Assembly: GCA_019119635.1 (NCBI GenBank)
Contig: DWWP01000034.1
Location: forward strand, 1-64,000
Source: Candidatus Dietzia intestinipullorum
GTDB taxonomy: Bacteria > Actinomycetota > Actinomycetes > Mycobacteriales > Mycobacteriaceae
DNA length: 64,000 nt
Direction: 5' to 3'
Position numbers and translations under genes: made by a program. Numbering within the stretch: position 1 is the stretch's first letter; every line of letters starts with the position of its first letter. Of the stretch, positions 58,627-64,000 are shown piece after piece. The notes under the pieces are model-generated. The model searched no databases. It had not been told where the DNA came from and worked only from the letters and a program-made list of their open reading frames with translations.

Positions 58627-59838
58627 ATGAGCTCACCGCACAACTACCTCGCAGTCATCAAGGTCGTCGGCATCGGCGGCGGCGGCGTCAATGCCGTCAA
58701 CCGGATGATCGACGAGGGGCTGAAGGGCGTCGAGTTCATCGCGGTGAACACGGACGCGCAGGCCCTGCTCATGTCCGACGCCGACGTCAAGCTCGACGTC
58801 GGACGCGAACTCACCCGCGGGTTGGGCGCCGGCGCCGACCCGGAGGTCGGACGCAAGGCCGCCGAGGACCACAAGGACGAGATCGAGGAGGTCCTCAAGG
58901 GCGCCGACATGGTCTTCGTCACCGCCGGCGAGGGCGGCGGCACCGGCACGGGCGGCGCCCCCGTCGTCGCGTCGATCGCCCGCAAGCTCGGCGCCCTCAC
59001 CGTGGGCGTGGTCACCCGCCCGTTCTCGTTCGAGGGCAAGCGCCGCGGCGGGCAGGCCGAGTCCGGCATAGACCAGCTCCGCGAGGCGTGCGACACGCTG
59101 ATCGTCATCCCCAACGACCGGTTGCTGCAGCTCGGCGACGCCGGCGTGTCCATGATGGAGGCCTTCAAGACCGCCGACGAGGTCCTGCTCAACGGTGTGC
59201 AGGGCATCACCGACCTCATCACCACGCCCGGCGTGATCAACGTGGACTTCGCCGATGTCAAGGGCGTGATGTCCGGCGCCGGCAGCGCGCTCATGGGTAT
59301 CGGCTCCTCGCGGGGGGAGGACCGCGCCTTCAAGGCCGCGGAGGCCGCCATCAACTCACCGCTGCTGGAGACCACCATGGAGGGTGCCAAGGGCGTGCTC
59401 ATGTCCATCGCCGGCGGGAGCGACCTCGGGCTGTTCGAGATCAACGAGGCCGCCACTCTGGTCCAGGAGGAGGCGCACCCCGAGGCCAACATCATCTTCG
59501 GCACCGTCGTGGACGACTCGCTCGGCGACGAGGTCCGGGTGACCGTCATCGCCGCCGGCTTCGAGGGCGGATCGCGCACCGTCACGGCAGGCGGCGCGGC
59601 CCGGCGCGGGCGGCACCATCTCGACGACGACGAGGTGCCGGGCGCCGAGGGGGCCTCCGGCGACACCGGCGGCGCCTCCGGGCTCGGGGCGACACCGCTC
59701 GACGGCGGCCGCCGGCGTGAGGAGCGTCGTGACGAGGCCCCCGCCCCGGCCCCGTCGGGTCAGGACGCCGGGTACACCGGCTCGCGTCGGAGGGATGACG
59801 ACGACGACATCGACGTCCCCCCGTTCATGCGGCACTGA
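58627..59838 (+). CDS. ftsZ: Cell division GTPase FtsZ
   Basis: Tubulin homologue forming the Z ring. 403 residues. GTP-binding GGGTGTG (103-109), NTDAQALL, and the T7 catalytic loop with [21 protein letters not shown] variable acidic/Gly-rich linker (about 320-390) ends in the conserved C-terminal peptide [11 protein letters not shown] that binds SepF or FtsW in actinobacteria. FtsA is absent, so SepF is the likely membrane tether. ATG at 58627 follows GGAAGG. It corresponds to Rv2150c. Confidence 0.98.
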   Translation: MSSPHNYLAVIKVVGIGGGGVNAVNRMIDEGLKGVEFIAVNTDAQALLMSDADVKLDVGRELTRGLGAGADPEVGRKAAEDHKDEIEEVLKGADMVFVTAGEGGGTGTGGAPVVASIARKLGALTVGVVTRPFSFEGKRRGGQAESGIDQLREACDTLIVIPNDRLLQLGDAGVSMMEAFKTADEVLLNGVQGITDLITTPGVINVDFADVKGVMSGAGSALMGIGSSRGEDRAFKAAEAAINSPLLETTMEGAKGVLMSIAGGSDLGLFEINEAATLVQEEAHPEANIIFGTVVDDSLGDEVRVTVIAAGFEGGSRTVTAGGAARRGRHHLDDDEVPGAEGASGDTGGASGLGATPLDGGRRREERRDEAPAPAPSGQDAGYTGSRRRDDDDDIDVPPFMRH

Positions 59839-59850
59839 CCGAGGCCCCGC

Positions 59851-60573
59851 GTGACAGCACACGGCCCCGGACGCATCCGCCGCGTGGTGACCGACCGCCG
59901 CGGTGGCGCGTCCGTCGGCGATTTCGAGTCGTTCAACCTGGCCGACCACGTGGGCGACGACCCCGCCGCGGTCGACGCCAATCGCGGGCGGCTCGCGCGT
60001 CGACTCGGGCTCCCCGCCTCGAACATCGTGTGGATGGACCAGGTCCACGGCACCCGGATCGCCCGCGTGGCCCGGCCGCCCGGCGGAGCCGTCCCGGGCA
60101 CCGACGGGGTGGTCACCGACCGGCCGGGGCTGGCGCTGGCGGTGCTCACGGCGGACTGCGTCCCGGTGCTCGCCTCCGACCCGGAGGCCGGGGTGATCGG
60201 GGCCGCCCATGCCGGCCGGGCGGGCGCGGTCGACGGGATCGTGCCCACCCTCATCAATGCCATGGCCTCCCTCGGGGCCCGGCCGGACCGCACGGGTGTC
60301 CTGCTCGGGCCGGCCGCGGCAGGTGACCACTACGAGCTCCCCGTCGAGATGGTCGACGAGGTCGAGCGCGTCCTGCCGGGGAGTCGCGCCCGCACCGTGG
60401 CCGGCACGGCCGGGGTCGACCTGCGGGCGGGCCTGACCCGGCAGCTCGCCGGGCTCGGCGTCACCAGGGTCGACGCGGACCCGCGGTGCACGATCGCCGA
60501 CGAGAGCCTGTTCTCCTATCGTCGCCAGGGCCGGACGGGGCGACAGGCGAGCCTGATCTGGATGCAGAAGTGA
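59851..60573 (+). CDS. pgeF: Peptidoglycan editing factor PgeF (YfiH/laccase-domain family)
   Basis: 240 residues, DUF152/laccase-domain family. The zinc-binding H/C/H set is visible as MDQVHGTRI, LTADCVPVL and AAHAGRAGAVDG; the usual AHAGWRG is AHAGRAG here. In E. coli PgeF corrects mis-incorporated L-Ser in muropeptide precursors; related proteins act on purine nucleosides. GTG start 12 bases after ftsZ. It corresponds to Rv2149c. Which activity applies is open. Confidence 0.9.
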   Translation: MTAHGPGRIRRVVTDRRGGASVGDFESFNLADHVGDDPAAVDANRGRLARRLGLPASNIVWMDQVHGTRIARVARPPGGAVPGTDGVVTDRPGLALAVLTADCVPVLASDPEAGVIGAAHAGRAGAVDGIVPTLINAMASLGARPDRTGVLLGPAAAGDHYELPVEMVDEVERVLPGSRARTVAGTAGVDLRAGLTRQLAGLGVTRVDADPRCTIADESLFSYRRQGRTGRQASLIWMQK

Positions 60574-60586
60574 CCAGGAGGAGACG

Positions 60587-61318
60587 ATGACCGACCCCCG
60601 CACCGAGGAGCTCGCCGCGCGATTGTCCGCGACCCGCGACCGCGTCGAGGCGGCACTCGCGGACGCCGACCGCGCCGGAGACGCGGTGGACCTCGTCGTC
60701 GTCACCAAGTTCCACCCCGTCGACGACGCCGCGCGCCTGGCCACGCTCGGCGTGCGGGATCTGGGGGAGAACCGGGTCCAGGAGGCCGTCGCCAAGGTCG
60801 ACACCCTGGCATCCGGGCACCCGGATCTCGCGGCCTCCGTGCGGTGGAACATGGTCGGGCACATCCAGTCCAAGAAGGCCGCGTCCGTGGCGGGGTGGGC
60901 CGACCGTGTCCACTCGGTCGATTCGGTCAGGGTCGCGGACGGACTCGAGCGGGGCCGGGCACGCGCGGACGCGGAGGCTGAGGACGTGGGACCGCTGCCG
61001 GTGCTCCTCCAGCTCAGCCTCGACGGCGACACCGCCCGGGGTGGGGTCGCCCGGACGGCACTGCCGGAGCTGGCGGACCACGTGGCCGGGCTCGGTCACC
61101 TCCGGCTCGCCGGCCTGATGGTGGTACCCCCGCTCGAGGGTGCCGCCGCAGCGCACTTCGCGGACGCAGCCGAGGTGTACTCCCGGCTCCGGGCGGACCA
61201 CCCCGACGCGGACACCTTCTCCGCCGGCATGTCCGGGGACATCGAGGAGGCGATCGCCGCGGGTTCGACATGCGTGCGTGTCGGAACGGCGATCCTCGGG
61301 CCACGACCAGTAGTTTGA
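60587..61318 (+). CDS. yggS: PLP homeostasis protein (YggS/PROSC family)
   Basis: 243 residues, PLP-binding TIM-barrel protein without known catalysis that keeps free PLP and amino-acid pools balanced. The PLP lysine is in LVVVTKFHP (about K42); LGENRVQEAVAK, NMVGHIQSKK and FSAGMSGDIEEAI with VRVGTAILG are typical. ATG has AGGAGGA upstream. It corresponds to Rv2148c. Its stop overlaps the TAGTTT promoter candidate for sepF. Confidence 0.93.
   Translation: MTDPRTEELAARLSATRDRVEAALADADRAGDAVDLVVVTKFHPVDDAARLATLGVRDLGENRVQEAVAKVDTLASGHPDLAASVRWNMVGHIQSKKAASVAGWADRVHSVDSVRVADGLERGRARADAEAEDVGPLPVLLQLSLDGDTARGGVARTALPELADHVAGLGHLRLAGLMVVPPLEGAAAAHFADAAEVYSRLRADHPDADTFSAGMSGDIEEAIAAGSTCVRVGTAILGPRPVV
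61311..61316 (+). promoter_or_regulatory. Possible -10 element for sepF
   Basis: TAGTTT lies at the very end of yggS, giving a leader of about 68 bases before sepF. Confidence 0.35.
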
Positions 61319-61391
61319 GGCCAGTGACGCGGGGGAGTCTCCTCGCGACAGACAGCCCGCGACGCCCACGCACCAGGAAGGTCCCCTTCAG

Positions 61392-62096
61392 ATGAGCGCT
61401 ATCGCCAGGTTCAAGGAGTATTTCGGAATGGCGCCCGTCGCGGCGTACGAGGACGAGTACCTCGACGATTACGACCGTCCGCTGCACCACGATGTCCGCG
61501 GCCCCCGCGGGATGCTCGAGGACGACGCCGACCTCGGCCCGATCGCCCGCGACCGGCGCGAGGACTACGGATACGCCGCCGACCGCTACATGGACGAGCC
61601 CGCGCCGCGCGGGCGGCGGGTCGAGATGGACCCGGAGCCCGTGGACGAGCGTGTCGCCGGCCGCTACCGCGCCGGCCTCGACGAGCCCGCCCCGCGGCCC
61701 CGTCGATACCACGCCGCAGAGGCCGGCGCGCGTGCCTCGCTACGGGGCGTACCCGCCACGCGCGGCGCCGTCGCCCTGGCCCCCGAGGACGAGTTCGTCG
61801 AGGACGGACTGGTGACCGTGCCCGAGACCGTCGTCGAGCGCCCCCGCGGCTTCGGTGACGGCAAGAGCCTCGGCGAGCACTTCCGCGCCGGGCGTGCCGT
61901 GGTCCTCGACCTGTCGACGATGGCCTCCGGGGACGCCCGCCGCATGGTGGACTTCGCCGCCGGCCTGGTGTTCGGACTCGACGGCCGCATGGAGAAGGTA
62001 CCGGACCGCGAGCGGACGTTCCTGCTGCAGCCGGCCGGGATGGATCTCACCGAGGCCGAGGTCCGCGACGCCGTCAACGGTGCCTTCCGGCGCTGA
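61392..62096 (+). CDS. sepF: Cell division protein SepF
   Basis: 234 residues. The N-terminal amphipathic helix AIARFKEYFGM is the membrane anchor; a long, acidic and Arg-rich disordered linker (about 20-140) leads to the C-terminal SepF domain (about 150-234; LGEHFRAGRAVVLDLSTM, VDFAAGLVFGLDG). It binds the FtsZ C-terminal peptide and tethers the Z ring, replacing FtsA. It corresponds to Rv2147c. Confidence 0.95.
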   Translation: MSAIARFKEYFGMAPVAAYEDEYLDDYDRPLHHDVRGPRGMLEDDADLGPIARDRREDYGYAADRYMDEPAPRGRRVEMDPEPVDERVAGRYRAGLDEPAPRPRRYHAAEAGARASLRGVPATRGAVALAPEDEFVEDGLVTVPETVVERPRGFGDGKSLGEHFRAGRAVVLDLSTMASGDARRMVDFAAGLVFGLDGRMEKVPDRERTFLLQPAGMDLTEAEVRDAVNGAFRR

Positions 62097-62141
62097 TCCC
62101 GCCACGGGAGCGGTCGTGGGCGGGGGAGAGAGCGTGGGAAG

Positions 62142-62147
62142 TAGCAT
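62142..62147 (+). promoter_or_regulatory. Leaderless -10 element for yggT
   Basis: TAGCAT is followed by 6 bases and the GTG at 62154, without a ribosome site. Confidence 0.5.
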
Positions 62148-62153
62148 GGCCAC

Positions 62154-62453
62154 GTGAGTGAAATCCTGCTGGTTCTCTACATAGCCCTCGACGTCTTCTG
62201 GTTCCTGCTCCTGGCCCGGATCGTCGTGGAGATGATCGCCTCGTTCTCGCGCGGGTGGAGCCCCAAGGGCTTCGTGGCGGTCATCCTCGAGTGGATATTC
62301 ACCCTCACCGACCCGCCGGTCAAGGCGCTGCGGAAGGTGATCAAGCCGGTGCGCCTCGGGCAGATCTCCCTGGACCTGTCGGTGCTGGTGCTCTTCGTGA
62401 TCATCATCGTCCTCCGGGTCATCCTCAGCTCGTTGATGGCCGGGATGGCCTGA
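62154..62453 (+). CDS. yggT: YggT-family membrane protein
   Basis: 99 residues with an N-terminal hydrophobic helix (about 3-25) and a C-terminal helix (about 73-96) around an amphipathic middle that has the family motif LTDPPVKALRKVIKPVRLG. The function is not settled; it sits between sepF and divIVA in most Gram-positives and is linked to division or envelope. It corresponds to Rv2146c. Confidence 0.92.
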   Translation: MSEILLVLYIALDVFWFLLLARIVVEMIASFSRGWSPKGFVAVILEWIFTLTDPPVKALRKVIKPVRLGQISLDLSVLVLFVIIIVLRVILSSLMAGMA

Positions 62454-62595
62454 CCGGCCCGGCCTGACAGGACGGGCCACAGGTGACGCGCGGGCCGAAT
62501 GTGACTAGATTGGCCCGGGTTAAGGTACTAATGAAGTCGTGAGTCCGGTGTGAAAGCGTCGGACCGGCACCCGAGACGACCACGAGGGGTATCCC

Positions 62596-63591
62596 ATGCC
62601 GCTGACTCCAGCCGATGTGCACAACGTCGCGTTCACCAAGCCGCCGATCGGCAAGCGTGGCTACAACGAGGACGAGGTCGATCAGTTCCTCGACATCGTC
62701 GAACAGGAGTTGGCCGACCTCGTCAATGACAACGACAACCTGCGTCAGCGGGTGGACGAGCTCACCAAGGACCTGGAGAAGGCGCGCAAGGACGCGGCGG
62801 ACAAGGGCGGGGACAAGGCCGCGGCCACGTCGGCGAGCGGCCAGGCCGCGGACAGTGGCGAGAAGTCGGCCCCGGCCGCCGCACCCGCTGCTGCTGCGCC
62901 GGCGGCCGCCGCAACAGCCCCGGCCGCCGCGGCCACGCCGTCGCTCGGGTCGAGCGCGTCCGCCGAGGGGGACGAGGACGGTCTCGCCAACCAGGAGACG
63001 CACCTGCGTGCGGCGCGTGTGCTGGCCATGGCGCAGGAGATGGCCGACCGGCTCACCGGCGAGGCCAAGAAGGAATCCGACGGCCTCATGAGCAAGGCGC
63101 GCGGGGAGTCGGACCGTCTCGTCGGCGAGGCCAAGACCGAGTCCGAGAAGATGGTCGGTGACGCCCGCAAGGAGGCCGACAAGCTGCTCGGTGAGGCCAG
63201 GACGAAGTCCGAGGGGATCGTCAGGGACGCCCAGACGCGCTCCGACCAGCAGGTCAAGGAGGCGCAGACCAAGGCGGACGCCCTGCAGGCGGACGCCGAG
63301 CGCAAGCACACCGAGATCATGGCCACGATCAACCAGCAGCGCGGCGTGCTGGAGGGACGGATCGACCAGCTCCGCACCTTCGAGAAGGACTACCGCAGCA
63401 GGCTCACCAGCTACCTGGAGAACCAGCTCAACGAGCTGGGCAAGGCCGGTTCCGCTGCGCCCTCCGCGCCGCCGGAGACCACCACCGGCTCGACCGGGAC
63501 GTCCGGATCCGTGGGCACGGCCGGGTCCACCGGTTCCACCGGCTCGAGCGATCAGAGCACCAAGCGGGACGGCGGCTCGGGCTCCGAGTAG
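62596..63591 (+). CDS. wag31: Polar growth protein Wag31/DivIVA
   Basis: 331 residues. The N-terminal DivIVA domain (1-60) has LTPADVHNVAFTKPPIGKRGYNEDEVDQFLD, the membrane-binding and pole-sensing part, with the T-rich site phosphorylated in relatives lying later. An Ala/Pro-rich linker (about 75-130) leads to a long coiled coil (about 135-285) that includes eight 11-residue repeats (155-242). A Gly/Ser/Thr tail ends it. It organises polar cell-wall synthesis. The spacer before it has TAAGGT and TAGATT -10-like sites and no gene. Confidence 0.96.
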   Translation: MPLTPADVHNVAFTKPPIGKRGYNEDEVDQFLDIVEQELADLVNDNDNLRQRVDELTKDLEKARKDAADKGGDKAAATSASGQAADSGEKSAPAAAPAAAAPAAAATAPAAAATPSLGSSASAEGDEDGLANQETHLRAARVLAMAQEMADRLTGEAKKESDGLMSKARGESDRLVGEAKTESEKMVGDARKEADKLLGEARTKSEGIVRDAQTRSDQQVKEAQTKADALQADAERKHTEIMATINQQRGVLEGRIDQLRTFEKDYRSRLTSYLENQLNELGKAGSAAPSAPPETTTGSTGTSGSVGTAGSTGSTGSSDQSTKRDGGSGSE

Positions 63592-63610
63592 ACCACCGCC
63601 AGACCCCGAT

Positions 63611-63643
63611 CGGTCCCCGCCCCTGCTCCGGGGGCGGGGACCG
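63611..63643 (+). terminator. Hairpin terminator after wag31
   Basis: Perfect 13-base arms CGGTCCCCGCCCC (63611-63623) and its complement (63631-63643) with a 7-base loop. It closes the dcw transcript and abuts the next promoter. Confidence 0.8.
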
Positions 63644-63646
63644 ACG

Positions 63647-63652
63647 TATATT
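63647..63652 (+). promoter_or_regulatory. -10 element for the terminal membrane-protein gene
   Basis: TATATT just after the wag31 terminator would start transcription near 63658. Confidence 0.5.
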
Positions 63653-63711
63653 CGGGGGTGAGACCCGCACAGAGCACTGCGGGACGGCCAGGGACACAGC
63701 AGGAGGCAGGG

Positions 63712-63945
63712 ATGCTCGTCGCCGCACTCGGATTGACGATCCTCGGTTTCGCGTTCCTCGTCGCCGCCGTCGCCACCGGCCAGATCGCGTGGGCGTGGGC
63801 GTGTATCGGGGTGGGCGCGATGGGACTGGTGCTCCTGCTCCTGGACCTCGTCCGGGGTCGCGGGGCGGGCGGGGATCCGTCCGAGGGGGAGCCGGCCGAG
63901 ACCGACGGTCAGGCGGGACAAGCGGATATGCGCGCCGAAGGGTAG
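63712..63945 (+). CDS. Small two-helix membrane protein (Rv2144c-like)
   Basis: 77 residues with two hydrophobic helices (about 2-22 and 24-44), a basic turn LVRGRG and an acidic, Gly-rich cytoplasmic tail. Position after wag31 matches Rv2144c. No function is known. ATG at 63712 has AGGAGG 5 bases upstream; GTG at 63658 is in frame but sits at the expected transcription start. The TAG stop is part of a TAGTAT promoter-like element for whatever follows. Confidence 0.75.
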   Translation: MLVAALGLTILGFAFLVAAVATGQIAWAWACIGVGAMGLVLLLLDLVRGRGAGGDPSEGEPAETDGQAGQADMRAEG

Positions 63946-64000
63946 TATCTGGACTCGTCCGGCCGAGAGTCGGATGCGCTGTGAACCGGCCATCACCGGG
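63943..64000 (+). promoter_or_regulatory. Promoter and start of a leader, possibly the ileS T-box, cut by the window edge
   Basis: TAGTAT (63943-63948) is a -10-like element that includes the stop codon. The following leader has a CCGG-CCATCA-CCGG stem-loop whose loop contains ATC, an isoleucine codon. In relatives ileS with a short-stem T-box follows wag31, so this may be its first stem. The sequence ends before any diagnostic T-box bulge. Confidence 0.35.

Overview
The window is a GC-rich, gene-dense bacterial chromosome segment from an actinomycete of the order Mycobacteriales (mycolic-acid group). It carries the actinobacterial QcrCAB-CtaCEF oxidase modules, PimB and MptA lipoglycan mannosyltransferases, AroG type II, RNase AS, PknL with its DNA-binding partner, Wag31 and SepF, and it has no ftsA. 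Gene order closely follows the Mycobacterium tuberculosis interval from dlaT to wag31 as I remember it. PknL with PASTA repeats is the corynebacterial rather than the tubercular form. Dietzia is my best genus guess, but this is inference. I see no rRNA, tRNA, IS element, prophage or CRISPR array. It is mostly core genome, and I found no wholly new multi-gene system.

Layout. 1-9,955: the start of the 2-oxoacid dehydrogenase E2 (edge-truncated), a small unknown gene, leucyl aminopeptidase, gcvT, ilvE, the cobalamin lower-loop genes cobS and a fused cobU-cobT, a DUF3043 membrane protein, an A-type Fe-S carrier and an adenosine-kinase-like PfkB kinase. 10,020-19,551: asnB, then the respiratory block ctaC-ctaF on the plus strand and ctaE-qcrC-qcrA-qcrB on the minus strand, with an acyl-CoA dehydrogenase between the two halves. 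19,832-32,385: trpD, a DnaQ/GIY-YIG fusion nuclease, a small cysteine-rich protein, a ydaO-type cyclic-di-AMP riboswitch driving an NlpC/P60 hydrolase, a second coiled-coil NlpC/P60 hydrolase, pimB, a FadD15-like ligase, an SRPBCC/ArsA-like/acyltransferase/RNase AS run and aroG. 32,405-42,731: pknL and its divergent partner, mptA-idsA, metF, a translationally coupled GNAT/CrtI-like/LppM operon, a HEPN protein and a DUF3040 protein.

43,043-63,945 is a complete actinobacterial dcw cluster: mraZ, rsmH, ftsL-like, ftsI, murE, murF, mraY, murD, ftsW, murG, murC, ftsQ, ftsZ, pgeF, yggS, sepF, yggT, wag31. Many junctions are 4-base stop/start overlaps, implying translational coupling. The cluster makes lipid II (MurE/F/D/C, MraY, MurG), flips and polymerises it at the septum (FtsW/FtsI with FtsQ/FtsL), and couples it to the Z ring (FtsZ, SepF) and polar growth (Wag31).

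The most interesting signals are regulatory or degenerate. They are five GTGGGG boxes in exact 10-base register upstream of mraZ (a probable MraZ operator); the c-di-AMP riboswitch; an ArsA/GET3-like protein that has lost its P-loop; an uncharacterised Cys-rich 72-residue protein; a repeated leaderless promoter pattern (TAnnnT followed 6-7 bases later by the start codon); a hairpin in the ftsZ leader; and a possible truncated ileS T-box at the right edge.
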